From Pseudoselenomonas ruminantium (lineage in GTDB: Bacteria > Bacillota > Negativicutes > Selenomonadales > Selenomonadaceae): a stretch of DNA of 64,000 bases. Below, in pieces: positions 7,043 through 17,075 of this stretch (within the stretch, counting starts at the first letter, position 1; every line of letters begins with the position of its first letter). A model generated the notes under the pieces. It made no database searches. It had not been told where the DNA came from and saw only the letters and a list, made by a program, of their open reading frames with translations. The position numbers were made by a program, and so were the translations under genes. Location: positions 1 to 64,000 of the forward strand of contig NZ_FNJQ01000007.1 in NCBI RefSeq assembly GCF_900104055.1, in the 5' to 3' direction.

Positions 7043-9760
7043 ATGACCATACAACGGAAAATCCTGCTTCTGGTGATTGGGACAGGAATCATCTATTTCC
7101 TGATTTTGGGGGCATTATCCTTTATGGGGATGCTGCAGGCGGAAAACGATGCCATCGAAAAAGGGAATGAAATGGGCGTGACCGTCGGCAAGTTTTCCGA
7201 GGATTATGCGGTACGTGCAACCAATGAGCAGCTCTTTTCGCGGGCACAGGAAACTGCGCTCCGGATGGAACAGAAATTCAATTTTGTTTTGGATGATGCC
7301 AAAAACATCGCCAAAATGGCAGAAAAATTTCTGAACAACCGGGAAAGCTATTTGCCGAAATACTTGGATGAGCCCACAGATCCATACCTTTTTGCCCATA
7401 AGGCATATATCTATTATAATCCCGGCGTGCGTGAACGGCTGGCGGCAGAGCCTGCCCTGCAAGAAAGATTTGCGCTGCTTTCCAATATAAGGGATACCAT
7501 TGAATTCTTATCCAATTTTTATCCCAGCGGCTCGGTGTGCTATCTGGCAGCGGAAGATGGCTGCTTCATACGTGCGGATGGCCTGTCCGCAGGACAGGAA
7601 ATGGTCGTCTGTGACCAGCCAATCCTGGAACGCCGTTATGATTTCAAGGCGCGGCCCTGGTATATCAAGGGGAAGCAGGCTGGAAAACCTGTAGTTTCGG
7701 ATTTATATGGCTCTATGAACGGTTCCTCGGAGATAAGCTGTGTCGCTCCCTACTATGAGAACGGGAATTTTGCTGGGGTGGCGGGCATAACGATAACCCT
7801 GGATGCCTTGCATGAATTCGTGCACAATCGAGAAGCGGATGACAAGGACATCAATTTTGTATTGGATAAAGAAGGACAGGTGATTATGTCCTCCCAGCGG
7901 AATGGGATGTTATCCGTTTCGAATAAACCACTGGATCTGCGTCAGACGGCGGAGGCGGATCTGGCTCAGGCTGCTGTGGAAATGACGGCAGGAAAGAGTG
8001 GGACGGCCCTGGTTACCGTGGATGGTGAGAAATTTTATCTTGCCTATGTGCCAATCCCGAGCATGGGGTGGAGTTTTGGCACCCTTACGGAACAAGAAGC
8101 GGTAGTGGCCCCGGTCCGTGACATAAAAGCTACCGTAGACCAAAGCAGTGCGGAATTCGCAGCTGCCATGTCGAAGCTTTTCCGGCAGAATATCCTGCGC
8201 ATGGGCGCCCTGTTGCTGGTCATTTTCGGCTTGCTGGTCCTGCTCAGCAGCAAGGCCGCGCAGAAATTCGTGCAGCCCATCCTGGCCCTGACAGAAGGGG
8301 TCCGGGAAATCGCCAAGGGAAATCTGGACAAGCACATTGAAGTCAGGACCGGCGATGAGATTGAAGAACTGGCCGATACCGTCAACAGCATGTCCAGGGA
8401 TCTCAAAACCTACATAGAGAATCTGGCCAGATCTGCTGCGGAAAAGGAACGTCTGGCTGCCAGCATGGCATTGGCGGAGCGAGATCGTTTCGTCAACAAG
8501 CTGCTGAAGTATTCCATGTCCGGCGAGAACCCTGATAAAGTTTTGAAACAAATGATGGAATATCTGGGCCATGAACTGGAGGCTGAACGGACCTACATCT
8601 TTGAGGAACTCAGGGACCACCATTTTGCTAATACTTACGAATGGTGCGACGAAGATATAACATCGGAAATCGATAATCTGCAGCATCTTCCCTATGAGGG
8701 GGTTGTGGATGTATGGTATGAGGAGTATCAGAAAAGTGGTTGTGTCATCATCTATGATTTGGAGGAATACCGCTGTATCAGCGAGGGCATGTATCAGGTG
8801 CTGAAACCGCAGGGCATCCACTCACTGGTCACGGCTCCTTTGGCTATCGATGGCAAGTATATCGGCTTTTTTGGCGTGGATAATCCGCCACCGGAGAAAA
8901 TCAAGGCCATTGCCGAAACCTTGAAGCTGATGGCCTATTTCATTTCGACCATCGTACGGCAGAAGCAGCATCTGGCGCAGGAAGCCGAACGCATCGAAAA
9001 GGAACTGGACGGTGCCAGAAAGATCCAGGCCAGCATGCTGCCCAATATTTTTCCCGCCTATCCTGAACGCGGGGAGATCGACCTTTACGCAGCCATGTAT
9101 CCGGCCAGGGAGGTGGGCGGCGATTTCTATGATTTCTATCTGCTGGATAATCGCCATCTGGCCGTCACGATTGCGGATGTGTCCGGCAAGGGGGTGCCTG
9201 CGTCCTTGTTCATGGTCATTTCCAAGACGATCCTCAAGAACGAGGCGCTGGTGGCCATGGGGGAGGCAGCAGGCGCAGAGACTGACTGGAGCCAGGTCAT
9301 GGAGCGGGCTAACCGCAAGCTTTGCGAAAATAACGATGAACTGATGTTCGTGACGGTGTTCTTTGGGGTGTTGGATATGGACACGGGCGAGTTCATCTAT
9401 GTGAATGGCGGACACAATCCTCCCCTTTGGTGCCATGATGGGAAATTTGCTTATCTGCGCATGGAAAAGAAAAGCAATATGCTCGGTGTCATAGAGGAGG
9501 AACGCTATCATGCGTATCGTCTGACCCTGGTTCCGGGAGACAAGATATTTCTCTATACGGACGGTGTGACGGAGGCGATGGATGCTTCCGGGGCAATGTA
9601 CTCAGAAGGGCGCTTGCTGGAACGGCTGAATGCCTGCTGTGAGAGCAGTGTGCAGAAAATACTGGCTGGCGTGAAGGCGGATGTGAGCAGCTTTGCCGGC
9701 GATGCGGAGCAATCCGATGACATCACCATGCTGGCCCTTGCCTATAGAGGCCGGGCTTGA
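7043..9760 (+). CDS. Cache-HAMP-GAF sensor with PP2C (SpoIIE-type) phosphatase
   Basis: A 905-residue membrane sensor phosphatase. In order: membrane helix 7-29, extracytoplasmic double-Cache-like sensor to about 375, second helix about 385-410, HAMP linker (ILALTEGVREIAKGNLDKH), GAF-like domain about 480-640, a helical linker, then a PP2C/SpoIIE domain. That domain has the metal-binding motifs VGGDFYDFY, ADVSGKGVPASLFM, GGHNPPL, DGVTEAMD and DDITML, all of which appear intact. It should dephosphorylate the STAS partner encoded just upstream when an external ligand is sensed. It lies in the same run as the peptide exporter genes, which suggests control of that system. Confidence 0.9.
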   Translation: MTIQRKILLLVIGTGIIYFLILGALSFMGMLQAENDAIEKGNEMGVTVGKFSEDYAVRATNEQLFSRAQETALRMEQKFNFVLDDAKNIAKMAEKFLNNRESYLPKYLDEPTDPYLFAHKAYIYYNPGVRERLAAEPALQERFALLSNIRDTIEFLSNFYPSGSVCYLAAEDGCFIRADGLSAGQEMVVCDQPILERRYDFKARPWYIKGKQAGKPVVSDLYGSMNGSSEISCVAPYYENGNFAGVAGITITLDALHEFVHNREADDKDINFVLDKEGQVIMSSQRNGMLSVSNKPLDLRQTAEADLAQAAVEMTAGKSGTALVTVDGEKFYLAYVPIPSMGWSFGTLTEQEAVVAPVRDIKATVDQSSAEFAAAMSKLFRQNILRMGALLLVIFGLLVLLSSKAAQKFVQPILALTEGVREIAKGNLDKHIEVRTGDEIEELADTVNSMSRDLKTYIENLARSAAEKERLAASMALAERDRFVNKLLKYSMSGENPDKVLKQMMEYLGHELEAERTYIFEELRDHHFANTYEWCDEDITSEIDNLQHLPYEGVVDVWYEEYQKSGCVIIYDLEEYRCISEGMYQVLKPQGIHSLVTAPLAIDGKYIGFFGVDNPPPEKIKAIAETLKLMAYFISTIVRQKQHLAQEAERIEKELDGARKIQASMLPNIFPAYPERGEIDLYAAMYPAREVGGDFYDFYLLDNRHLAVTIADVSGKGVPASLFMVISKTILKNEALVAMGEAAGAETDWSQVMERANRKLCENNDELMFVTVFFGVLDMDTGEFIYVNGGHNPPLWCHDGKFAYLRMEKKSNMLGVIEEERYHAYRLTLVPGDKIFLYTDGVTEAMDASGAMYSEGRLLERLNACCESSVQKILAGVKADVSSFAGDAEQSDDITMLALAYRGRA

Positions 9761-9824
9761 TTGCCACTGCCTTGGGGACGAGATATGGACCAAGAATCCT
9801 CAGGGCAAGGAGGGGAAACGATAT

Positions 9825-10985
9825 ATGAGAAAATATTTTTTTGTGGGCCTGGCATTGGTACTGGTCCTGGCTTTGATGGTCATTGCCTATGGTGCTTATC
9901 TGAATGATCGCGGGGAGAGCCAGATAACTTTGCGCATGGAGGAGCGGCGGGTAGAACTGGTAGGTGTGAAGGCTGACCGGAGGGAACTGCATCCGCTGAT
10001 AAAGTTCTCGGCAGTCAATCTCTATGCGAACCGTGTGGCGGATGCTGTGGCCCTGACGGAAGGGCGGATCATAGAGGCTTATGCCGCTGTCAATGGGTAC
10101 GTTCACAAGGGAGACCTGCTGTTCCGGCTGGAAAATGATAATATTGCCCTGTCCATCCAGGAAGCGGAAGCAGGAATCCTGAGCGCTGAAGCAGAACTGG
10201 CTCGCGCTACCAATAACTTTGACCGTTACAGCAAGCTGCGGATGGCAGAGGCCGCCTCCCCGCAGCAGTATGACGAAGCCAAGGCTGCCTATGTAGCAGC
10301 GCAGGGGAAGCTCAAGGCAGCGGTGGCCAAGCGGGATATGCTGCTGGTGAACAAGGCGCGCTGTGAGGTTCGTTCCCCTATCGACGGTACCGTGCGCATC
10401 ATCTACCGGCAGCCAGGAACCTATGTGCCCAGCGGGACATCCCTGGCCCTTATCGGCAATTACAATGAGATGTATTTTTCACATCAGGTCAGCGATAACA
10501 GGGTGCAGAGATTGCAGCAAGGGCAGGAGGCGGAATTTGTCTTCCCCGGCAAGGAGTTCAAGAACTTGGAGAATATGGCCGGGGAGAGTGCCCCGGATCA
10601 GGTCTTTCATGCGGTATTGATGGAGATATCCCCGCCGCTTTCCGAGCCGGGAGCCGCCCGCACCCTGCTATGGAAGCTGGACAATCCTTTGGGGCTGCTC
10701 ACGCCCCAGACCTATGGCACTGCCTATCTGAGGCTGGGCGTCCGGGCCGATGCCCTCTGCGTGCCGCTCTCGGCCATGACCGATAAGACACGCCAGGCGG
10801 TCTTTGTCTATCGCGATGGTCAGCTGGAAAGAAAAGCAGTTACAACCGGCAGGGATGATGGGGAGTATATTGAGGTTTTGAGCGGTCTGGAACCGGGGGA
10901 AATCGTCATCATCTCCGGCACAGATCATTTACAGGATGGCATGAAGGCCAATGTGACGCTTAGGGGGGAGCAGGATGGCAGATAA
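9825..10985 (+). CDS. RND/MacA-type membrane fusion protein
   Basis: A 386-residue periplasmic adaptor: signal/anchor helix (YFFVGLALVLVLALMVIAYGAYL), lipoyl half (EGRIIEAYAAVNGYVHKGDLLF), helical hairpin about 110-180, second lipoyl half (EVRSPIDGTVRIIYRQPGTYV) and beta-barrel with membrane-proximal domain to the end. ATG 9825 follows AGGAGGGG; a longer upstream frame overlaps the PP2C gene and is rejected. It ends 11 bases inside the next gene, the NHLP-type secretion protein, indicating coupling. A second adaptor in a peptide-export operon is unusual and may help cross two membranes. Confidence 0.85.
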   Translation: MRKYFFVGLALVLVLALMVIAYGAYLNDRGESQITLRMEERRVELVGVKADRRELHPLIKFSAVNLYANRVADAVALTEGRIIEAYAAVNGYVHKGDLLFRLENDNIALSIQEAEAGILSAEAELARATNNFDRYSKLRMAEAASPQQYDEAKAAYVAAQGKLKAAVAKRDMLLVNKARCEVRSPIDGTVRIIYRQPGTYVPSGTSLALIGNYNEMYFSHQVSDNRVQRLQQGQEAEFVFPGKEFKNLENMAGESAPDQVFHAVLMEISPPLSEPGAARTLLWKLDNPLGLLTPQTYGTAYLRLGVRADALCVPLSAMTDKTRQAVFVYRDGQLERKAVTTGRDDGEYIEVLSGLEPGEIVIISGTDHLQDGMKANVTLRGEQDGR

Positions 10986-11952
10986 GGGAAAAAGCCAGAA
11001 CGTGGGAAGTTTTTTCAATCAGGAAGCCATTGACAAGCTGCGTTCCCCGGAAAAACTGGATACCATGGTGCGCATTACAGGCCCCATGGGCTGGATGGGA
11101 CTGGCAGCTGTCTGCATCCTGTGTTTCTCCGTTGTCCTCTGGTCCATTTATGGTTCTTTTACGGAAAAGGCAGAGGGCATGGGACTCATCATGGATGTAT
11201 CCGGGGTGAGAAATGTTTCCCATGCGGCTACCGGGCGGATTACGGATATCTATGTGAAGACTGGCAGCCAGGTGCATGCAGGGCAGCTTATCGCCCATAT
11301 GGAACATCCCGAGCAATCGGCAGATACCCGCATGGCTCAGTATGGCACGGGGCTGGCAGCAAATGACCGGGACGTGCAGTCCAAGATCTATCAATACGAT
11401 GCCAAACGGCAGCAGCAGACGGCCAAAGAGGATATCTACTGCGAGTATGATGGTATCGTGGATGAGGTGATGGCGTCAGAAGGGCAGATCCTGCAGGCAG
11501 GGGTTCCGCTCTGTACCGTGCGTCTGACAGAGGAGCGCAAGGACCTTTCGGGGGTGCTATACATTCCCGTGGACAAGGGCAAGCGGGTGGTACCGGGGAT
11601 GACCATCCAGCTGGCGCCTAACGGTGTGGATGTGAGCCAGACCGGCAGCCTTTTGGGAATCGTGGAAAGTGTTTCCCAATATCCCATGTCTGCCGCCGGC
11701 ATCGAAAAGGGATTGGGCAATGCACAGCTGGCCCAGTATGTGCTTTCCAAAGACGGCGGGGCCGCCGTGGAGGTGCGGTTCAGCCTCGTAAAGGATGCTT
11801 CTTCGGCTTCCGGCTATCTCTGGACTTCTGTGGTGGGTAAGCACGCGCCCATCACGCCGGGGAGTTATTGTACGGGAGCGGTGGTCATTGAGCGACAGAT
11901 GCCCATCGAGAAGGTTTTTTACAAGATCAGCCAGTGGTTGAGGAGCAGGTAA
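10975..11952 (+). CDS. NHLP bacteriocin-system secretion protein (HlyD-like)
   Basis: This 325-residue protein matches the HlyD-like component of NHLP/NHLM peptide export systems. The N-terminal FFNQEAIDKLRSPEKLDTMVRIT segment is characteristic, followed by one membrane helix (about 39-60), a short lipoyl-like half (AATGRITDIYVKTGSQVHAGQ), a brief coiled coil and the second half (EYDGIVDEVMASEGQILQAG). It would bridge the ABC exporter encoded next to the outer envelope. It overlaps the preceding adaptor gene by 11 bases and is 37 bases ahead of the C39 peptidase transporter. Confidence 0.93.
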   Translation: MADKGKSQNVGSFFNQEAIDKLRSPEKLDTMVRITGPMGWMGLAAVCILCFSVVLWSIYGSFTEKAEGMGLIMDVSGVRNVSHAATGRITDIYVKTGSQVHAGQLIAHMEHPEQSADTRMAQYGTGLAANDRDVQSKIYQYDAKRQQQTAKEDIYCEYDGIVDEVMASEGQILQAGVPLCTVRLTEERKDLSGVLYIPVDKGKRVVPGMTIQLAPNGVDVSQTGSLLGIVESVSQYPMSAAGIEKGLGNAQLAQYVLSKDGGAAVEVRFSLVKDASSASGYLWTSVVGKHAPITPGSYCTGAVVIERQMPIEKVFYKISQWLRSR

Positions 11953-11989
11953 GCTATGCCAAAGTGACAGCGGCGGAATGGAGTTTGAT

Positions 11990-14224
11990 ATGGGGATGAA
12001 GACCTGGGAAGCATTAAGCAAGCTGAAAAACAAATATTTCCCTGAAACCCGCCGGGTAAAGACACCCACTGTGCTGCAGATGGAGGCTGTGGAGTGTGGG
12101 GCAGCGTCTCTGGCCATGGTGCTGGCCTATCATGGCAAGTGGCTGCCTTTGGAACGGCTGCGTCAGGAGTGCGGGGTTACCCGTGACGGCAGCAACGCAG
12201 CCAATATCATCAAGGCGGCCCGCAGGCTGGGCTGCGAGGCCCAGGGCCGGGCGGGGCGTCCTCAGGCACTGTTCAAACAGGACTTTCCCCTGATCCTTTT
12301 TTGGGAATTCAATCATTTTGTGGTCATGGAGGGCTTCCGGGGAAATACAGTCTTTCTGAATGATCCGGCTATGGGCAGGCGCAGCATGGAATGGCAGGAA
12401 TTCCTGTCTTCCTATACGGGCGTTTACCTGAAGATCGTCCCCGGCCCCGAATTCAGACGGGAGGGGCGGCCCTATAGCATTGTCAGGGCTGTGTCCGCCA
12501 AGCTCATGCAGGACAAGTGGGCGGTGCTGTTCCTTTTGCTGCTGGGGCTCTGCATGGTGTTGCCGGGCCTGGCAGAACCTGTCTTCAGCCAGATCTTTTT
12601 TGACGATATCTTTTCTATGAAGCATCCGGACTGGACGCAGTATTTGCTGCTGGCCATGGGCGGGACCATCATCATGAATGGCATTATGACCGCTATGCGC
12701 TGTTCGACCCTGCTGTCCTGGCAGAAAAAACTGACGCTGGTGGACTCTTCCGCCTTTTTTTGGCATGTGCTCAGGCTGCCCATTACGTTTTTCCAGCAAC
12801 GCTTTGCCGGAGAGATTGCCTCCCGCATCCAGTTCAATGAGAGCAATGCCGATGTGCTCTCGGATCAGGCGGCAACCTCCCTGTTGGATTGTCTGATTGC
12901 TCTTTTCTATCTGGCGTTGCTGCTGTCCTATAGTGTGCCTCTGACCTTGGTCGGCATATTCATCAGTGTGGTGAATGTCTTTGTTTTTTTCTACATGCGA
13001 CGCCATATGACGGATATCATGATGCATATGCAGCAGGAAAAGGGCAAGGAATATGGCACGCTCATGGCGGGGCTGATGATGATTGAGAGCATCAAGGCCA
13101 GTGGCACGGAAGGGGACTTCTTTGCCAAGTGGGCCGGGTATCAGGCCAAAGGGCTGATGGCCATGCAGAAGATGCAGCTTTGGGCACTGAAGTTAAAGCT
13201 GCTGCCCACCCTGCTGTCGGGACTCACCAGTGCGATGATCATGGCCGTGGGTGGCTTTTCCGTCATGGAAGGGGTCATGACCGCCGGCATGTATACCGCC
13301 GTCTCCGGTCTTCTGCCCAAGTTTCAGGAGCCCATGAACAAGCTGCTGGCTTTCGGCAATCTCCTGCAGAATATGGAAATGCAGATGCGCCGGCTGGATG
13401 ATGTCTGGCGCTATGGGATTGACCGCTTGAACTATCCGGAAACGCCGCTCCAGGCTAAGGACGGCAAATTCCGTCTGACCGGCCAGCTGGAACTGAAGGA
13501 TCTGAGCTTTGGCTACAATCTCCTGGAACCGCCGCTTTTGGAGCATTTTGACCTGACGCTGGCGCCCGGGCAGTGGGCGGCGGTAGTCGGTTCCTCCGGC
13601 AGCGGCAAATCCACCCTGGCCAAGGTCGTAGCGGGACTCTACGAGGAATGGTCGGGGGATATCCTGCTGGACGGACAAAAGCGTCGCGACATCCCCCGGG
13701 AGGTTATTGTCAGCTCGGTGGCCATCGTCGATCAGGATGTGTTCCAGATGACGGGAACTGTGGCCGAGAATATCTCTTTTTTTGATAAATCCCTGCCGAA
13801 GGAAGATATCATCCGGGCGGCGCAGGATGCCTGTATCCATGAGGATATCCTGAAACTGCCCGGAGGTTATGAGGCCCAGGTGGCCGAAGGCGGCATGAAT
13901 TTTTCGGGCGGTCAGCGGCAGAGACTGGAAATCGCCCGTGCTCTGGCCGGCAATCCCTCCCTGTTGATCCTGGATGAGGCTACCAGTGCCATTGATCCCC
14001 TGACGGAGCAGGTCATCCTGAAAAATATCCGCCGCAGGGGCTGTGTCTGCCTGTTGGTGGCCCATCGCCTTTCGACCATTCGCGAAGCAGACGAGATCAT
14101 TGTCCTGGAGTGCGGAAAAATCGTGCAGCGGGGCAGCCATCGGGAGCTTATCGGCAAGGATGGCCCTTACCGCCGTCTGGTAGAAGAGCGGGAAACGGAA
14201 GAGGATGCAGATGTTCTGGACTAG
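11990..14224 (+). CDS. NHLM-type peptide ABC transporter with C39 leader peptidase
   Basis: A 744-residue peptidase-containing ABC transporter. An N-terminal C39 domain (about 1-135) has catalytic Cys36 in MEAVECGAASLAMVL, His109 in EFNHFVV and Asp124 in LNDPAMG. The membrane domain spans about 155-440, and the ATPase has Walker A GSSGSGKSTLAK, signature FSGGQRQRLEIA and Walker B LLILDEATSAID. It should cut after the Gly-Gly of the leaders at 18691 and 20813 and export the cores. ATG 11990 is preferred because GGAG is 6 bases upstream; an in-frame ATG at 11978 lacks a ribosome site. Confidence 0.93.
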   Translation: MGMKTWEALSKLKNKYFPETRRVKTPTVLQMEAVECGAASLAMVLAYHGKWLPLERLRQECGVTRDGSNAANIIKAARRLGCEAQGRAGRPQALFKQDFPLILFWEFNHFVVMEGFRGNTVFLNDPAMGRRSMEWQEFLSSYTGVYLKIVPGPEFRREGRPYSIVRAVSAKLMQDKWAVLFLLLLGLCMVLPGLAEPVFSQIFFDDIFSMKHPDWTQYLLLAMGGTIIMNGIMTAMRCSTLLSWQKKLTLVDSSAFFWHVLRLPITFFQQRFAGEIASRIQFNESNADVLSDQAATSLLDCLIALFYLALLLSYSVPLTLVGIFISVVNVFVFFYMRRHMTDIMMHMQQEKGKEYGTLMAGLMMIESIKASGTEGDFFAKWAGYQAKGLMAMQKMQLWALKLKLLPTLLSGLTSAMIMAVGGFSVMEGVMTAGMYTAVSGLLPKFQEPMNKLLAFGNLLQNMEMQMRRLDDVWRYGIDRLNYPETPLQAKDGKFRLTGQLELKDLSFGYNLLEPPLLEHFDLTLAPGQWAAVVGSSGSGKSTLAKVVAGLYEEWSGDILLDGQKRRDIPREVIVSSVAIVDQDVFQMTGTVAENISFFDKSLPKEDIIRAAQDACIHEDILKLPGGYEAQVAEGGMNFSGGQRQRLEIARALAGNPSLLILDEATSAIDPLTEQVILKNIRRRGCVCLLVAHRLSTIREADEIIVLECGKIVQRGSHRELIGKDGPYRRLVEERETEEDADVLD

Positions 14225-14235
14225 GAGTGAAGGAT

Positions 14236-16944
14236 ATGAGGCTTTTAGCCGGTCAAAGAATGAAGCTCAGCGAAGCTGGAACGGTTGTTTTGGTAAAACA
14301 GGGCAGGGCCGAAGTCTATGCCTTGATGGAGGAGAACGGTCATCGTCTCTTCCTCATGGAGCTGGCCGCCGGGGAAGCGGCCTTTCATTCCGCAGATGAA
14401 TTTGAGGAGATTACCATAGAGGTGTATGCTCTGGGGGATGTGGAGCTTGAGGAACAGCTCTTGGCAGAAATGCAGGCAGATGAACTGCTGCCCCTGATGC
14501 GCCATTGGTTTCAGGAGCTTATCCGCCTGCCCTGGCTGCGGCTTATGGCCGACCGGGGCGATGAGATATTGAGAACCTGGGTAGATGGTTCTGTGCTGGG
14601 GCAGGTAAAGCAGGAGCCGGAAAAATTGCGGGAGGATTTCACGGAGAATCAGAGCATTTTCGCCATGCTGGCCGGGGTGCGCTTTGCTGCTCAGGATGAA
14701 AGACTTTCCAATCGCATCAGGGGGCGCATGCGCCACAAACACCGCCTGCTGGCTGAGACCATGGCCCATCTTTTGGGCGAGGATTGGGTATCGGTATCCG
14801 GCAGTGGCCAGGACAGCGCCAAATTGGAAGAGGCGGTTTTCCTGGTGCGTGCCGTGGCCCATCATTTGGGCATGGCTGAGGAAGAGATTGCCCTGAACAA
14901 GGAGACCGCAGAAAAGCTGGATTCCTTGGGGGTGCTGCGGCGCCTGGTGGCCAAGGGAGGCATGGAAATGCGCCTGATCCGGCTGGAAAAAGGCTGGGAA
15001 GCATGTGATTGCGGGGCCATGCTGGGTTATTTCGGCGAAAAGAAACAGCTGGCAGCTTTGCTGCCCACTTCGGCTTCCAGCTATAAGCTGCTGACCCGGG
15101 AAAATATGGCAGGCGTGCCCGTCACTCGTGAAATAGCGCAGGTTTTCGTGGGGGATGCCTTTCTCATCTATCCGGGATTGCCGGATGCGAAAATGGGGCG
15201 CTGGGATTTCCTGCGCTTCATGGTGCGCCATACCTGGCAGACGGATTGGAAATCAATTCTTCTGGCGGGGCTGGTCATGGGGCTTATTCCCTTGCTCACG
15301 CCCATTGTCACGGAGACCATGTTCCAGGACCTCATTCCCATCCTGGATCGCAAGGGGCTGGCCACCGTCACGCAGGTGGTGCTGGTGGCGGGCTTTACCA
15401 CGGCAGCTCTGGCCACGGTGCGCTCTTTGGCCGTGCTGCGCCTGACCTCCCTGGGGACACTTCGGGGACAGGCCGCTCTCTTTGGCAGGCTGCTGAAGCT
15501 GCCGCCGGTTTTTTTCCGCCGCTTTCAGTCGGGAGAGCTAGCGGAGCGGATGCAGGCGCTGGATCGCTCGGTCATGCTGCTCAACAATGAATCGGTGGGA
15601 GCGCTGCTGTCCTTCGTCTGTTCTTTCTGGAGCTTAGGGCTGATGTGCTATTATAGCATGAAGCTTACAGGCATTGCCCTGCTAGTCTGGCTGATCTACC
15701 TGTCCATCTTTGCTTTCCTGCTCTATCGGTTGACAAAGGCGCAGAAGGAGATGACGGCGGCCCGGAACAGGACCTCTGGCGTCCTGGCACAAATCTTCAC
15801 GGGACTGGCCAAGTTTCGCACGAAGGGTACAGAGGAACAGGCCTACCATCTATGGGGGGAACAGTTCGCCCTGGAACTCAGTCAGAATATCCGGGTGCGC
15901 AGGCTGAAGAATATCGGCACGGTCCTGGCGGCCATGCAGCCGTTGCTTTTGATGTTGATCCTTTACTACAATGGGCTCATGGAGCTGGTTACAGCCAAAA
16001 GTGGCGACACTACTGCTGCTGAGGCACTCGGGCTGGCGGCCAAGCCCATGACCGTGGCGACCTTCATTGCCTTTCAGGCCGCCTTCACAGCATTCAACAC
16101 TTCCTTGGTGGCAATCATGCCCATTTTGGAAAACTTGTCGGTCATCAAGCCTTACTTCGATAATCTCCTGCCGATATTGGAGGCCGAGCCGGAGACCTCC
16201 GAGGAGAGAAAGGAAGCCGGTGTGCTTTCCGGAGCCATCGAAGTGAGGAACATCACTTTTGGTTATTTGCCGGGAAGCACCGTGCTGGATGATGTGAGCT
16301 TACGCATTGCTGCCGGGGAGCAGGTGGCCATCGTGGGCAGATCCGGCTGTGGCAAGTCTACTCTGATCCGTCTGTTGCTGGGATTTGAAAATCCCGGCAA
16401 AGGTGCCATCTATTATGATGGACAGGATCTATCCGAGCTTTCGCTGCCCTCCGTGCGTGCCCAGATGGGTGTCGTGCTGCAGAATGGGCAGCTTATGAGT
16501 GGCGACATCCTGCACAATATCATTGGCACCAACAATCTGACCTTGGAGGATGCCTGGGAAGCCGCCGAAGCGGCGGGCATTGCCGAGGATATCCGTCAGA
16601 TGCCCATGCAGATGAACACCATGGTCAGCGAGGGCAGCACCAATATTTCCGGCGGACAGCGCCAACGTATCCTGATTGCCAGGGCGCTGGCCCTGAAGCC
16701 GTCCATCATCGTCTGTGATGAGGCCACCAGCGCGCTGGATAACCGCACGCAGGCCATTGTGACCAAAAGCCTGGCCAAGCTTCATGCCACCCGTATCATT
16801 GTGGCGCATCGGCTGTCTACCATCCGTCATGCGGACAGGATCATCGTGCTGGATAAGGGGCATATCGCAGAAAGCGGCAGTTTTGAGGAGCTGGTGGCCA
16901 GAAATGGCATTTTTGCTTCCTTTGTGAAGCGTCAGACCGCATAA
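14236..16944 (+). CDS. NHLM-type ABC transporter, second subunit (no peptidase)
   Basis: A 902-residue partner exporter. The N-terminal ~330 residues resemble the cyclic-nucleotide-binding-like region found in the second NHLM transporter; a membrane domain (about 365-650) and an ATPase follow, with Walker A GRSGCGKSTLIR, signature ISGGQRQRILIA, Walker B IIVCDEATSALD and the His switch VAHRLST. No C39 domain is present, so leader cleavage is left to the upstream gene. ATG 14236 follows AGGAG (14223-14227) at 8 bases; GTG 14227 is the alternative. The gap to the upstream gene is 11 bases. The pair is expected to act as a heterodimer. Confidence 0.92.
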   Translation: MRLLAGQRMKLSEAGTVVLVKQGRAEVYALMEENGHRLFLMELAAGEAAFHSADEFEEITIEVYALGDVELEEQLLAEMQADELLPLMRHWFQELIRLPWLRLMADRGDEILRTWVDGSVLGQVKQEPEKLREDFTENQSIFAMLAGVRFAAQDERLSNRIRGRMRHKHRLLAETMAHLLGEDWVSVSGSGQDSAKLEEAVFLVRAVAHHLGMAEEEIALNKETAEKLDSLGVLRRLVAKGGMEMRLIRLEKGWEACDCGAMLGYFGEKKQLAALLPTSASSYKLLTRENMAGVPVTREIAQVFVGDAFLIYPGLPDAKMGRWDFLRFMVRHTWQTDWKSILLAGLVMGLIPLLTPIVTETMFQDLIPILDRKGLATVTQVVLVAGFTTAALATVRSLAVLRLTSLGTLRGQAALFGRLLKLPPVFFRRFQSGELAERMQALDRSVMLLNNESVGALLSFVCSFWSLGLMCYYSMKLTGIALLVWLIYLSIFAFLLYRLTKAQKEMTAARNRTSGVLAQIFTGLAKFRTKGTEEQAYHLWGEQFALELSQNIRVRRLKNIGTVLAAMQPLLLMLILYYNGLMELVTAKSGDTTAAEALGLAAKPMTVATFIAFQAAFTAFNTSLVAIMPILENLSVIKPYFDNLLPILEAEPETSEERKEAGVLSGAIEVRNITFGYLPGSTVLDDVSLRIAAGEQVAIVGRSGCGKSTLIRLLLGFENPGKGAIYYDGQDLSELSLPSVRAQMGVVLQNGQLMSGDILHNIIGTNNLTLEDAWEAAEAAGIAEDIRQMPMQMNTMVSEGSTNISGGQRQRILIARALALKPSIIVCDEATSALDNRTQAIVTKSLAKLHATRIIVAHRLSTIRHADRIIVLDKGHIAESGSFEELVARNGIFASFVKRQTA

Positions 16945-17012
16945 AATCAAAGTGGAAAGAAGGATATCCCAAATAAAGGACGAATACTATAAAAATATCA
17001 AAGAAAAATCTG

Positions 17013-17063
17013 AAAGGAGAAAACTGCTGGAATAGTAGATAAATTTGTCTGTTATTCCAGCAG
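17013..17063 (+). promoter_or_regulatory. perfect 11-bp hairpin between ribosome site and start codon
   Basis: AAAGGAG (17013-17019) is followed by CTGCTGGAATA (17024-17034), an 18-base loop and TATTCCAGCAG (17053-17063). The maturase start TTG is at 17076 with no ribosome site of its own. Folding would bring the upstream ribosome site to about 16 bases from the TTG. The hairpin could alternatively be a weak terminator between exporter and maturase genes, or an operator. Confidence 0.6.
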
Positions 17064-17075
17064 ATCAATGCAATT

